Below, one piece after another: positions 28,320 through 38,734 of a stretch of DNA of 64,000 nucleotides. This DNA comes from Psychrosphaera haliotis (lineage in GTDB: Bacteria > Pseudomonadota > Gammaproteobacteria > Enterobacterales > Alteromonadaceae). Numbering within the stretch: position 1 is the first letter of the stretch; every line of letters begins with the position of its first letter. The DNA lies in the NCBI RefSeq assembly GCF_009728465.1, contig NZ_WOCD01000001.1:434001-498000 (forward strand), read 5' to 3'. Under the pieces are notes generated by a model. It did not search any database and was not told the origin of the DNA. It was given only the letters and a program-made list of their open reading frames with translations. A program made the position numbers and the translations under genes.

Positions 28320-29327
28320 TTAAATTTTATAATATGATTTATACCAATCTACAAACGCCTGAACACCTTCAGGAAGATTAGTTTTTGGTTGGTAATCCAC
28401 AAGTTCAAATAAGTCTTTTGTGTCTGCCCATGTTTTATGAACGTCACCAGGCTGCATTGGCATGAGGTTTTTTTGAGCCTTAATACCGAGCGATGTTTCC
28501 AATGAGTCTACAAAATCCAGTAACTTAACCGGATTTCCATTTCCTATATTTGCCACTCGATAGGGTGCCGAGCTTGTTTTAGGCGTTGATTGCGACGCAT
28601 CCCACTCTGCATTTGGTAATGGTGGTTTATCTGCAATTCTAATTATGCCCTCTACAATGTCGTCAATATAAGTAAAATCTCTGCTTAACTCGCCATTGTT
28701 ATAAATATCAATTGGCTCACCATTGCAAATTTTCTTGGCGAACTTAAACAGTGCCATGTCTGGTCTGCCCCAAGGGCCATAGACCGTAAAGAAACGCAAA
28801 CCGGTTGTTGGTAAATTGTATAAATGAGAGTAGCTATGGCTCATTAGTTCATTAGACTTTTTTGTTGCCGCATACAAGGACACAGGATGGTCTACGGCAT
28901 GATCACAACTAAATGGTAACTGTGTATTGAGCCCGTATACAGAGCTAGATGAGGCATAAACTAAATGTTTGATATTGTAGTTTCTGCAGCCTTCGAGAAT
29001 GGTTAAATGGCCAGTTAAGTTTGAGTCTGCATACGCAAATGGATTGTCAATGGAGTACCGAACACCCGCCTGTGCGGCTAAATGCACAACAATGTCAAAC
29101 TTATTAGCCTTGAATAAGGCGTCAACATCTTTTTTGTTCGAAATATCCATTTTCAAGAAGTTAAAGTGAGGTTGTTTAATTAACGTAGCTAGTCTTGCAT
29201 CTTTTAATGAAACTTCATAATAGTCATTAAGATTGTCAATACCTACAACTTCATGGCCTTGCTCAATGAGTTTTAAGCTTGTATGAAAGCCAATAAACCC
29301 AGCAGCACCAGTAACTAAATATTTCAT
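28320..29327 (-). CDS. UDP-glucuronate 4-epimerase
   Basis: A 335-residue extended [23 protein letters not shown] at the start, [29 protein letters not shown], the Tyr/Lys pair in [19 protein letters not shown], and [15 protein letters not shown]. These are the signatures of UDP-glucuronate 4-epimerases (LpsL/GAE type) that make UDP-galacturonate. It is the first gene of the capsule operon as it appears here, 7 bases ahead of ugd, whose product is its substrate. No promoter could be assigned with confidence in the 88 bases before it. Confidence 0.9.
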   Translation of the reverse strand: MKYLVTGAAGFIGFHTSLKLIEQGHEVVGIDNLNDYYEVSLKDARLATLIKQPHFNFLKMDISNKKDVDALFKANKFDIVVHLAAQAGVRYSIDNPFAYADSNLTGHLTILEGCRNYNIKHLVYASSSSVYGLNTQLPFSCDHAVDHPVSLYAATKKSNELMSHSYSHLYNLPTTGLRFFTVYGPWGRPDMALFKFAKKICNGEPIDIYNNGELSRDFTYIDDIVEGIIRIADKPPLPNAEWDASQSTPKTSSAPYRVANIGNGNPVKLLDFVDSLETSLGIKAQKNLMPMQPGDVHKTWADTKDLFELVDYQPKTNLPEGVQAFVDWYKSYYKI

Positions 29328-29415
29328 TCAACATCCACTTTGTTTTTATTTTTCTATTATTCACAATAATACCTGCCAACTATTAAAAATAATAGTCACG
29401 ACGTTTTTTATATAC

Positions 29416-29444
29416 AAAAAAACCAGCCGAAGCTGGTTTTTTTT
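29416..29444 (-). terminator. Rho-independent terminator (bidirectional form)
   Basis: Stem ACCAGC / GCTGGT with a CGAA tetraloop, flanked by an A-run on the left and a T-run on the right. It follows the calcium-repeat lipoprotein gene and precedes the capsule operon. The same hairpin recurs at 33114. Confidence 0.9.
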
Positions 29445-29488
29445 GTTTAGCCTAATAACTTTCTTAAGACTTTTTGATATTCAAACTA

Positions 29489-32400
29489 TTACATTTCTAC
29501 GTCTAGAACCAAAACATCTCTATCTTGATTGTAGGTAAATAGCCAAATTTGATTTTGCTCAGGAGAAACTTCTAGTTTCACAGCATCTTCATAAATTGCT
29601 TTGTTAATCCGAGCACTATTAACTAACGTTACGGCGCCCTGTTCATCAACGCTATACACACGCACAATGTATTTTTCATCACCAACGGCATCTAGCGCTA
29701 CAAAGCCCGTATCACCCCAAGTATTTATAGCAATGATGTTTTCACTGTCAATTGCTGTTGTGGCATCAAAGCTTCCTGTTTCAGCGTTAAGCTTTTTAAG
29801 TTGAAAGCCAACTTCAGCTTCAACAGTAATTTGATATTGGTTATCACCAAGCGTTTGAGCAAGTATAATATCATTCTGTTGACCAACTAGTTCTAGTTCA
29901 CCACTGCTAAAGTCAAATACAGTGTTATCAATACGAAACTCTGTATTACTTAATGTCTCTTTTGTACCGTACACTAATGATACATAGCCCATTGGAATGG
30001 TATTAATAAGTTCAACCGTTGTCGCCGACGTATACTCATAAAACGCAATTGAATAATAAGAATCTGAGCCTTCTCTGTAATCACGGTTAAAAGTTACTAT
30101 GTAATCGCTATTTACTGCCCAAGCTTGATAAGGGTATAAACCACTTCTTGAACTTGTAATTAGATGGTTATAAGTAGCTTCTGTTTTGTCTTCATTAAAA
30201 GTGAAAGCAGTTACATATCGTTCTACCCCATTTGAATTAAATAATGTGGCTCTTGCCAATACTGCATTTTGATTCAACAAATATGGCGCAGTTAAGTATT
30301 GTTCATCATAACCAGGCACTTGCAATAGATGGCTCAGATCATTTTGAACCACTTCGTTGTTTTCCATTGCTACTTCAAGCATTTGACCCGTACTAGTAAT
30401 TAGCATTAAGCCATCATCTGACGAAGCCACCTCAAAGTTATTTATAGTGTAAGGGATACCTAAGCTTTCTGACTTAACAATTGGGTCATCTGTTGATATC
30501 GCGTTTATTACACCCGAACGTAATCCTATGTTATAAAACTGACTACTATTTTCAGACCAAGTTGTTGTCACACTGAAATTTTCAGTTGTAACATCCGACA
30601 GTTCAGTTAATTCATTTTGCGTGCCGATTTCAATTAACTTTGTTCGTCCAGTGTCATCGTAGATACGGTATGAAATAGCCGCTTTTGATGCATCTGGACT
30701 AACTGACAAAAACATAGATTGAATTAGCGACGCTAACTCGTCTTCGTCATGTGACAACGTTGTTTGTAAACTGAGACGGCCATCTGACAGAACATTGAAT
30801 AACTCGAGTGACGTATCTTTGCTGATCAACATGCGGTTGTTAGGAAGACTGCTAATTTGGATACTATTTTCTGACAAATTCTCAGTATTAAGGCTATCAA
30901 TGCTTAATGTTTCAATTTGCCCTGTAGAAGAAGAAACCGCCATGCGACCCATTTTTGCGCCTGAAAAGTTTACGCCATCTGGAGATACGTAGTAAAGCCA
31001 TTGGTCATCACTAGAAAGAGATAGCGACTTTTCATATCCCATACGGCCAACAGCGTCATCTACTCTCATTGAACTAACCAATGTTAGTGAGTCGTCGCTA
31101 TTCAACCTATATGAAGCTACAAATGTGTTTGAATAGTCAGTAACTAATGCATAAACAAACTTTTTGTCTGACGATAGTTGAAATATTTCCGTAAAAAACT
31201 CTTGTGTGAAAGTACTAACACCCTCAACTAAGTTGGCCATATCGAGCTCTTCTTGAGACTTAGCTAAGGTCCAACTTTGATTTATGTATTCTAACGTTAA
31301 ATAAACAGCCTTTTTTTCTTGATTTTCTGATGCGTTTTGATGAGTTGCCACTAGGACCTTCGTTTCAGACAACGCTTCAACATGATGGACAACGCTTAAA
31401 TCAAGGGCTTCAAATTCAGATTTTAAAACATGTTCAATTTCTGATTCTTCATCTCCAACATCATCGTGGTTTATAATAAATAGTCCATCTACAGTTGGTA
31501 CTACTAACTGCTCACCAACTCGAGTCATACTCTGTGCCGAATCAATCTTTTGCGTGGTTGCTAACTTTATTAAGTTTATCTTGTCGCCAATAAAGGTATC
31601 TGCATTGTCGCCTACGCCATCCATGTCGGCATCTACACTTTCAGATGCATCATAAGCAAACACATCTACTGTGTTTAAAACGCCATCACCGTCAATGTCA
31701 TCATCGTCCGAATTAGCGATGCCGTCACCATCAAGATCACTTACGTCATTACCAGACTCAACGTTTTCAATAACTACAGATACAAGCGTTTTAGCGCTTT
31801 CAGCAGCATTAGCAACAATGTCGTCTACAACTTCGCCTGCTTCAATCGCACTTTGAACTTGCTCTGATACTTGCTCTGCTACAATTAGAGCAATACTGGC
31901 AACATCGTCCGCAGAAACATCATCACTAACAGTAACATTCGCGGAAATTAACGTTTCGCTCACAATAGTCGCTATTACGGTTACTTCTTGGACTAGCTTC
32001 GCGTTACCTTCTGCACTCACATCACCCTTCGCAATAACGTCTTCAATTACTGCTGTGGTCGCATCAAATATAAGTGATGCTTGTGCAACAGCAATGTCAT
32101 CTGCGTTATCAACATTTGCAAACGCTTGTTTTGCATTTGACGCTAACACATCAACAAACAAGTCGAGGTCTTCTTGCGATATTTCTTCTAATTGATCAGA
32201 TTGCGATTCAACAAGTTGGTGTGTTGCTTTTACTATCGCAGTAGCTGAGTTTAAAAGTGCAGCCATATTGGCGTCTGCATTTTCACTTGAAGCCACTTCG
32301 TCTGACTGCGCTTTAACGCTGGTTGCCACCGATAATAATGCGCTTACTTGTAAAGGAGATAGGGCTTCTGAAGTGCTAGTTGGAAGGACTGATGCTTTTA

Positions 32401-32986
32401 CCATCACTTCTGCTAGTGTTGATAGGGATTTATTTTCATCCTCTATAAAGTCAGAATCTAAATCTTCTGCGCTAACGTTTAATTGCGCTGCAACGGCAGC
32501 TATACTTGCGTCAATGTCACCACTTTGTGCCGCATGAAAAGCGACGAGTGTTGTTAACGGTGTTGCGTTTTCTGAACCTGGTAGTGTTTTTAATTCGAAA
32601 GCTTGCTCCGCCGTAATCGGCGTACCATCAGGATTACCTTCAGTGATTGTATCCTCATCTATTGCACCAGCTGGAACAATAACAGTGATTTGAACTTCAT
32701 CAAGGTTTAACCCTAAATCGGTTACGTCAATTTCGCCTGCACCTTTAATGCTTGTTGTTGTGCTTGGCTCATCATCGTCTAACTCACCGTTGCTGTTAAT
32801 ATCAACATAGGCGATAGCCCCTCTGATATAACCATCAATTGCTGTTACTGGTATTTCAACGGATTGTACTGTACCACCGCCATTGCCGCCGTTATCTATT
32901 GGAGCTTTTTCATCTGAACCGCCGCCACAGGCCGCGAGAAGAATGGAGCTTAGAAGTAAACTTTGCTTGAATTTAGATATTTGCAT
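29489..32986 (-). CDS. Large calcium-repeat lipoprotein
   Basis: An 1165-residue protein beginning with a type II signal peptide; LLSSILLAACGGGSD at about residues 9-23 contains the lipobox with Cys-20. A Gly/Asn linker follows, then a domain with DINSNGELDDDEPS (an EF-hand-like calcium loop, residues ~62-75). A long Ala-rich helical region covers about residues 130-410. Thrombospondin type 3-like repeats at about residues 418-465 (DLDGDGIANSDDDDIDGDG) lead to a C-terminal ~690 residues of repeated strands suggestive of a beta-propeller. No catalytic motif is seen. It is a single-gene unit with its own terminator. Surface exposure and calcium-stabilised folding are inferred. Confidence 0.8.
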   Translation of the reverse strand: MQISKFKQSLLLSSILLAACGGGSDEKAPIDNGGNGGGTVQSVEIPVTAIDGYIRGAIAYVDINSNGELDDDEPSTTTSIKGAGEIDVTDLGLNLDEVQITVIVPAGAIDEDTITEGNPDGTPITAEQAFELKTLPGSENATPLTTLVAFHAAQSGDIDASIAAVAAQLNVSAEDLDSDFIEDENKSLSTLAEVMVKASVLPTSTSEALSPLQVSALLSVATSVKAQSDEVASSENADANMAALLNSATAIVKATHQLVESQSDQLEEISQEDLDLFVDVLASNAKQAFANVDNADDIAVAQASLIFDATTAVIEDVIAKGDVSAEGNAKLVQEVTVIATIVSETLISANVTVSDDVSADDVASIALIVAEQVSEQVQSAIEAGEVVDDIVANAAESAKTLVSVVIENVESGNDVSDLDGDGIANSDDDDIDGDGVLNTVDVFAYDASESVDADMDGVGDNADTFIGDKINLIKLATTQKIDSAQSMTRVGEQLVVPTVDGLFIINHDDVGDEESEIEHVLKSEFEALDLSVVHHVEALSETKVLVATHQNASENQEKKAVYLTLEYINQSWTLAKSQEELDMANLVEGVSTFTQEFFTEIFQLSSDKKFVYALVTDYSNTFVASYRLNSDDSLTLVSSMRVDDAVGRMGYEKSLSLSSDDQWLYYVSPDGVNFSGAKMGRMAVSSSTGQIETLSIDSLNTENLSENSIQISSLPNNRMLISKDTSLELFNVLSDGRLSLQTTLSHDEDELASLIQSMFLSVSPDASKAAISYRIYDDTGRTKLIEIGTQNELTELSDVTTENFSVTTTWSENSSQFYNIGLRSGVINAISTDDPIVKSESLGIPYTINNFEVASSDDGLMLITSTGQMLEVAMENNEVVQNDLSHLLQVPGYDEQYLTAPYLLNQNAVLARATLFNSNGVERYVTAFTFNEDKTEATYNHLITSSRSGLYPYQAWAVNSDYIVTFNRDYREGSDSYYSIAFYEYTSATTVELINTIPMGYVSLVYGTKETLSNTEFRIDNTVFDFSSGELELVGQQNDIILAQTLGDNQYQITVEAEVGFQLKKLNAETGSFDATTAIDSENIIAINTWGDTGFVALDAVGDEKYIVRVYSVDEQGAVTLVNSARINKAIYEDAVKLEVSPEQNQIWLFTYNQDRDVLVLDVEM

Positions 32987-33113
32987 CTTGTCAAATCCCT
33001 TTGTTATTTTATAATTATTTATTTGATACTAACGGTTTTAGTACAAATTAGAAACATTTAAAAAAACAACAGATTCTAACGATAGAAATGATATAGCGTT
33101 TTAGTGCTTACAC

Positions 33114-33139
33114 AAAAAAACCAGCCGAAGCTGGTTTTT
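33114..33139 (-). terminator. Rho-independent terminator, copy of the 29416 hairpin
   Basis: Same ACCAGC-CGAA-GCTGGT hairpin with A- and T-runs, downstream of the peptide transporter gene. Confidence 0.9.
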
Positions 33140-33197
33140 CTTTAAATTAACTCGGTAGCAGGAACAATGATTACTCTGCTACCTTCACACCTTAAAA

Positions 33198-34694
33198 TTA
33201 GATGTGTTTCTCTTGTGTACCTTCATGGGTACCAACAACAGACATTTCTTCTTCTAGCTTAGACTCTACGTCATCCGCTGATTGGAAATCTTCTGCGCCG
33301 TGCATCCAGTCTACAAGCTTGTCGCTTAATAACCATAAGCAAATACCGCCTAGGAACGCCATTACTGCAACGCCACCAAATGTAGATAGTGGACCAGCGT
33401 CACCAACTAACTGACCAATAGCCGCCGCAGCATAGTTACCTAAACCAGAGAACAAGAACCACATACCCATTAATAATGAAGTATATTTAAGTGGTGCTAA
33501 ACGAGAAACCATTGATAAGCCGATTGGCGATAAACAAAGTTCACCCATTGTGTGGAAGATGTACGCCATTACTAACCAGATAACGTGCGCTTTCATGTTG
33601 GCGTCATCACCAATTTGAAGTGCGGCACCTACCATTGAGATAAAGCCTAGCCCTAAGAAGAACATACCTAGGGCAAATTTCTTAGGCGAGTTAGGCTCTG
33701 CAGCCCCCATTTTTAACCACATAGCAGCAAACATTGGTGCCATAATGATAATGAAAATTGGGTTAACAGACTGTAACCATGACGCAGGCATTTCCCAACC
33801 AAAGAATACTAGGTCAGTTTTGTATTTTGCGAATAAGTTCATTGAACCAGCAGCTTGCTCAAAGCCTGCCCAGAAAATGATAGTGAAGAATGACATGATT
33901 AAAATTACTTTAACGCGGTCACGCTCTTCAGGTGTTAATGGTTTGTTTGCAACAGCGTCTTTGCCAGAAGTTTGTTTTGCAGATGGCTCAACACCAACGT
34001 TACCAAGGTATTTGTTAGATAGTGCTAGTTGAAGTAGCACACCTAGTAACATACCAACACCCGCTACTAAGAAGCCGTATTGATAGTCAAATTTCTCGCC
34101 AACTGTACCAACAACAAAGTAACCTAAGATAGAACCAGTATTGATACCCATGTAGAAAATAGTAAATGCTGCGTCACGACGTTTGTCGCCTTCAACATAC
34201 AAATCACCAACCATGGTAGAGATATTAGGCTTGAAGAAACCATTACCAACAATAAGAAGCGCCAGACCTAACCATAGGAATGTTTGTTCCATGCCAGCAA
34301 TGTACTCGTGTGGAGTACCTAAAGCGAATTGACCAAACATCATTACGATGCCGCCAAAGATAATAGATTTACGTTGACCCCAAACGTTGTCAGCCATCCA
34401 ACCACCAAGTACTGGTGTTACATAAACTAACATCGCATAAGTACCAAGAATACCTAGTGCTTTCTTTTGAAGTTCAGTTTGGTATAAATCGTCAGCGCCA
34501 GCGGCGGCGGCATCAATACCAAAGTAAGCCATGTCCCAACCCATTGCGGTTGCGGTTGCAAGGCTTGATAAATAAAGGACGAAGATACCACGCATACCGT
34601 AGTAACTCATGCGCTCCCACATTTCCGTTCCGAATAGCAGGAAGAGGCCCTTAGGATGGCCTAACATCTCCCCTGCTGATGCAGATTTATTCAT
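33198..34694 (-). CDS. POT/PTR-family proton-dependent oligopeptide transporter
   Basis: A 498-residue inner-membrane protein with about 14 hydrophobic segments. The POT signature TEMWERMSYYGMRGIFVLYL at about residues 23-42 contains the ExxER motif for proton coupling, and FYMGINTGSILGYFVVG around residue 180 is the second family signature. GELCLSPIGLSMVSRLAP near residue 390 is also conserved. It would import di- and tripeptides with protons. The gene is monocistronic, with a terminator downstream. Confidence 0.92.
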   Translation of the reverse strand: MNKSASAGEMLGHPKGLFLLFGTEMWERMSYYGMRGIFVLYLSSLATATAMGWDMAYFGIDAAAAGADDLYQTELQKKALGILGTYAMLVYVTPVLGGWMADNVWGQRKSIIFGGIVMMFGQFALGTPHEYIAGMEQTFLWLGLALLIVGNGFFKPNISTMVGDLYVEGDKRRDAAFTIFYMGINTGSILGYFVVGTVGEKFDYQYGFLVAGVGMLLGVLLQLALSNKYLGNVGVEPSAKQTSGKDAVANKPLTPEERDRVKVILIMSFFTIIFWAGFEQAAGSMNLFAKYKTDLVFFGWEMPASWLQSVNPIFIIIMAPMFAAMWLKMGAAEPNSPKKFALGMFFLGLGFISMVGAALQIGDDANMKAHVIWLVMAYIFHTMGELCLSPIGLSMVSRLAPLKYTSLLMGMWFLFSGLGNYAAAAIGQLVGDAGPLSTFGGVAVMAFLGGICLWLLSDKLVDWMHGAEDFQSADDVESKLEEEMSVVGTHEGTQEKHI

Positions 34695-34828
34695 AATTTA
34701 CCCTTTTTTATTTTTATAATATTTATATATTATTTTTATATTAAAAATTTAACCTCAAGATTTATACAGTCATCAACGCTAGGTTGCAAGGCTATAGCGG
34801 TACATTGCATAAATATGAGACAAACTGT

Positions 34829-36903
34829 TTATCGATTGAGCATTGACGTGGATTGTATTTTTAATTTATTCAACTTTTGAAAGTTTACTTCGCCTGCGCT
34901 TTTGTTCATGTCGTTAAAGTTATAGTTACCCAACGCCAAGTTTGTGGAAAACACGGAGTTGTCCATTATATAAGCGGTATCAATGTAGCTCGCCACCACT
35001 AAGCCGTCTCGGTCTGGCTTTTCATTAAACAGCGAGAAGCCACTTGCATAGTCACTCACTGGATTTTTACAAGCCAAAACATCCGCCATAATAGTCGGCA
35101 CTAAATCTACATGGCCAGTTAGCTGATTTGTTGATTTAATTAGTGATTTACCTTGTGATACCAATGCTTGCTTTAATTTTGCGCCTTGATGAATAACCAT
35201 AGGTACGGCTACTTGTGCACGACTAAAGTTATTGCCATGTCCCCAAAAGCCAATTTTGTTATCATCAAACTCTTCGCCATGATCAGACGTGATCACTGTC
35301 AGAGTATTTTCAGCGTATTGCGATTCCGCTACGCTCGCCCAAATTTGACCAAATAAGTCATCAATGTAGTGCACAGAGTTTTTATAACGATTAACTAACG
35401 GACCCGGCTCCATTCCTGGGTTAAATACAAAACGCTCTGGGTTTTGTTCAACCGGTGTAAACTTTTCAAAACGATTTGGATAGTTATAAGCATGATGCGA
35501 CGAGGTTAAAAACACGAGTTTAAACCATGGTTTGTTTGATTTGTTGCCTGCACGTATATCTTGGATAACTCGTTCCGTTACTACGGCATCATTTACGTCA
35601 ACGTCTGCATCCATTGGATTAAAAAACTGCGACTCATCTAATTGGCCAAATAACATGGTTTGCAATGAAAATGGCTCTAAGTTAGATGATGTGTAAACAC
35701 CAATGTCATAACCTAAGTTTTCCAACTGTTTTATAAACGCACTTCTGTTGGCCATAGGTGCACTTTCTGCAAATGGGCGATAGGTTGGGTTTAGACCATA
35801 AAGCAATGAGAACATGCCATTGACGGTAACACTGCCGCCGCTAAGGTGATTATTAAACAGGCTGCTATTAGGCAGTTCGCTTATGGCGTGTATTTTTGGT
35901 GTCACATCTGCATTTAATGCATCTTGTCGCCAACTTTCTGCAACAAAAATTAAGATATTTGGACGAAGCCCAACAACCTCAGCCATAGACTCACTTTTAG
36001 AGCCACTTTTAGACTCACTTTTAGAGCCACTTTTAGAATCACTCTTGGAACCACTTTTAGAGCCATTACTAGAATCAACCTTAGAATCAACCTTTGAGCC
36101 ATCAGCAGATCTATCAAGGGGTTCAACCTGACACTGAAGTTCAGACTTAGGGTATTTGAACAGTCCGCCTTTATTACTGTCATTAACTAAGCTGGATAAC
36201 AACGCTTGTTCTTCGTGGTTAATTTCTGGAAATACCGACGGCCATTTAGCTTGCAGCTTTGCCATCAAACTGCCTGATGTAATAGGTGCATAATATGGCA
36301 AGTATGGCGTGTATTTAGTAACGGCATTCACTTTATATTCAAAACCAACAATATGAATAAGCTGACTTATTAAAAACAAGCCAAACAGTATCCCATTAGC
36401 TTTTAAAGACTTAAGTCGCGGTGCTTTTTTTATTAAATAAATAACAACCAGAGCATTTATTGCAAAAACGACAGCGGCAACCACAATTGATGCCAAAACC
36501 ATTCCAATAGAAATGCCAACGCCTTTAAAGTCATTAATTAGCATATTAAAAAACATTAAGTCGCCGTGAAAACGGTAAACTCGAAATAAGAAAAAGTCAG
36601 CGATTAGTGCCAGATCAATTAACGTTTTGCCCGCCACTAGTAACCAAATGGTCTGTTTAAACCATAACAATGGCTGCAGTAGCGTGGTGATAAACAAAGT
36701 ATAACGAAGTAATAAAGCGGAGTTAGTGAAGCGTAAATGCCACCCCAAATGCTTGATGGCCAGCCTGCTAAACTAGTAAAACCGATGAGCAGTAAAAAGC
36801 TAAAGGCAAAGCTTACTAACAGAAACTTATAGCTAAGCGAACCGTTCTTTTTTATATCAAAAAATCCATTTATATTTACTACTTTATGATGTGTGCAATC
36901 CAA
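34829..36903 (-). pseudogene. YejM/PbgA-like inner-membrane sulfatase-fold protein, frameshifted as sequenced
   Basis: The main frame (639 residues from 36748) has four or so membrane helices and a periplasmic sulfatase/alkaline-phosphatase-fold domain: PNILIFVAESWRQDAL, GGSVTVNGMFSLLYGLNP with the Thr at the nucleophile site, TVITSDHGEEFDD and WGHGNNFSRAQVAVPMVI. The first membrane helix lies in an 88-residue frame upstream (TTG 36903), which reads WPSSIWGGIYASLT and then must join NSALLLRYTLFIT; one more A near 36723 restores it. The ~690-residue product resembles DUF3413/YejM proteins that sense or handle lipopolysaccharide. A Ser/Gly/Lys-rich linker lies before the sulfatase domain. The start overlaps the reconstructed dgkA end by 25 bases. 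Confidence 0.78.
35987..36090. repeat. 12-bp degenerate repeats coding a SGSK/SESK/SDSK linker
   Basis: About eight imperfect 12-base units coding tetrapeptides such as GSKS, SDSK and SESK in the linker between the membrane part and the sulfatase domain of the YejM-like protein. Slippage would change linker length by four residues. Confidence 0.85.
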
Positions 36904-37263
36904 ACAATACCGGCAATAATGAGCGACAAAGTAACTGCGGCACTACCTAAGTCTTTTGCTCGGCCTGACAATTCGTGACGTTTCTAAACCGACTCGGTCC
37001 ACCACGGCTTCAATAGCTGAGTTTAATAGCTCAACAATCAAAACTAAAATCATCACTACTATTAGCGATACAAAGTCCATTAAAGACTCTGAGATAAACC
37101 AGGCAAGTGGGGATAATAAAACAAACAGCAGTAGCTCCTGTCTAAAAGCAGCTTCGTGCTTAAATGCAGCTTTGAATCCTAGTATTGAACAATAGGTAGC
37201 TTTGAAAATACGGCGAAAGCCTTGGCCATTAGGCTTGTCTAACGGCGCTTGATTTGCACTCAT
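36879..37263 (-). pseudogene. dgkA: Diacylglycerol kinase, frameshifted as sequenced
   Basis: DgkA phosphorylates diacylglycerol in the inner membrane. The ORF (106 residues from ATG 37263) has FKATYCSILGFKAAFKHEAAFRQELLLF, then LNSAIEAVVDRVGLE with the catalytic Glu region, but after Glu it goes into a wrong frame (TSRIVRPSKRLR). Removing one T from the T3 at 36981-36983 gives RHELSGRAKDLGSAAVTLSL and the third membrane helix IIAGIVWIAHIIK, ending at TAG 36879-36881. The corrected protein has about 127 residues, the usual length. It lies just upstream of the YejM-like gene and overlaps its TTG start. Confidence 0.92.
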
Positions 37264-37290
37264 GAGTAACGTTCTACTTCTGTGGTTTGT

Positions 37291-38103
37291 TTATTGGCGA
37301 CTTAAAATATCATACTTTCTAAGTTCAGGTATCTGATTTTGCAGCCTGGCTTCTGTTCGGTCTAAACTTTCAAAGCGCTCACAAAACTTAGCAGCCTGTC
37401 CTGCAAGTCTATTGGCATTAAAAGCAAGTGACTTTTCAACACTGGCGCTTAGCTTTTCAACGCTTTCGTTAACATCGTAAACTTGCCCTTCTACTAGTCC
37501 CTCACTTTGACGATAGGCTTCGCCCATTGCGCCAAGCATTACTCGCATTGAGTCGGTAACTACGTTAGATATTTGACCTGACAGTTTGTCGGTAAAAAAG
37601 TCATCTAATTCATTTAAGCCTTGAGGTGCGATGTAAAAATTGTCACCACTACGAGCAAAACGTTTAAGTAATCCAAATCGCAATTCCATGAAGTGTTCTT
37701 CAATTTCCGCGGCGGCATCGGTGCCTGCAAACCCTTTAATTACTTTATTAAGCGCATCAAAGCCTATGTCTAAACTGTCCATCGCTATCGCAACAATCTC
37801 AGGTAACTCTTTGCGAAGTCCCATACTAAACTCTTGCAGCATGTAACGTTCTTGGTCCGTCAGCGTAATTAACTCGCCTCTTATAAATAACTCAGCGTCA
37901 TTGTTAATTTGCATTTGAGTGCGCCCCATTTGCATTATGCGAATATGATCAGGGGAAATTAACAAACCAAATTTAAGACGAATAGGACACTGCTCGGCCT
38001 GTGCCTGAGAGGAAAAAACAGAACTTAATAATAAAATGAATGTTAAAATAAAACTTTTATAGGCAAAACGGCAACCATTTATTGATGCGAAAATCAGACG
38101 CAA
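37291..38103 (-). CDS. DUF2884 (YggN-like) periplasmic protein
   Basis: A 270-residue protein with an N-terminal hydrophobic signal segment (FILTFILLLSSVFSSQAQA, cleavage near AQA-EQ), followed by a helical, charged mature part with MQMGRTQMQINNDAELFIRGELITL, a pattern I associate with the YggN/DUF2884 family of unknown function. Only two or three Cys are present. The start used is a TTG at 38103, immediately after the stop of the upstream DUF1566 gene; no ATG lies before the signal segment, so an upstream shift cannot be excluded. It is 27 bases before dgkA. Confidence 0.7.
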   Translation of the reverse strand: MRLIFASINGCRFAYKSFILTFILLLSSVFSSQAQAEQCPIRLKFGLLISPDHIRIMQMGRTQMQINNDAELFIRGELITLTDQERYMLQEFSMGLRKELPEIVAIAMDSLDIGFDALNKVIKGFAGTDAAAEIEEHFMELRFGLLKRFARSGDNFYIAPQGLNELDDFFTDKLSGQISNVVTDSMRVMLGAMGEAYRQSEGLVEGQVYDVNESVEKLSASVEKSLAFNANRLAGQAAKFCERFESLDRTEARLQNQIPELRKYDILSRQ

Positions 38104-38691
38104 TTAGACACGATGATTAGTGTGTGAGCAAGCCGAAATAAAATCAATGTTATTCAGCGTACCTGACCATTCGTACATAGAAATCACTATTTTATTGTTG
38201 CTGTCTATACGGCCATTATAAAAACCCATTGCCCATGCTTCGTCTTTTTTGGTTGCGTTTGTATTTGGCGTTGATGACCAGTAGTTTTGGGCTGGCGCAC
38301 TATTGAATATCGTCAAGTTTGTCGCTGGGTCAACACAGGCTCGCTCTACAATTGAAACCAGCTCTTTGATATTAGGCACACGCCAGTCGTCAAAATTGCC
38401 AGCTTGATAACTAGACGACGCTTGCAGCGCTTCTTGCCAGGTTAACCTTAACGCTTCACCTGTGCAGGTTTCTGTTGTGCCATTCCATGTTTGGCCTACA
38501 ACACATCTTGCCCATGCTAAACCTGTTGTTGAGTCAATCACCATTTCTTGGCTAATGTCTTCTGTAATAAAGTTCTCGGTAGGCGAAGTTGTGCTTGTAC
38601 CAGGACATTCTTGGGCAACAGCGTTTGTGCAAAAAAGCACTGAGCTGATAATGGCTGAGCTAGCAATAACGGACGCTTTAAGTTTTTTCAT
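38104..38691 (-). CDS. DUF1566 domain protein, secreted
   Basis: A 195-residue protein with a cleavable signal peptide (SVIASSAIISSVLFCTNAVAQEC) and one DUF1566 (Lcl C-terminal-type) domain: VIDSTTGLAWARC, LTWQEALQASSSYQAGNFDDWRVPNIKELVSIVE and NYWSSTPNT. The DWRLPNIKEL-type motif is diagnostic. The domain is common in gammaproteobacterial secreted proteins but its function is not established. It lies 43 bases after a larger lipoprotein with the same domain, suggesting a functional pair. Confidence 0.8.
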   Translation of the reverse strand: MKKLKASVIASSAIISSVLFCTNAVAQECPGTSTTSPTENFITEDISQEMVIDSTTGLAWARCVVGQTWNGTTETCTGEALRLTWQEALQASSSYQAGNFDDWRVPNIKELVSIVERACVDPATNLTIFNSAPAQNYWSSTPNTNATKKDEAWAMGFYNGRIDSNNKIVISMYEWSGTLNNIDFISACSHTNHRV

Positions 38692-38734
38692 AAAACGGAG
38701 ATCCTATTTTTCAAATCTATCTTAACGATTATTT

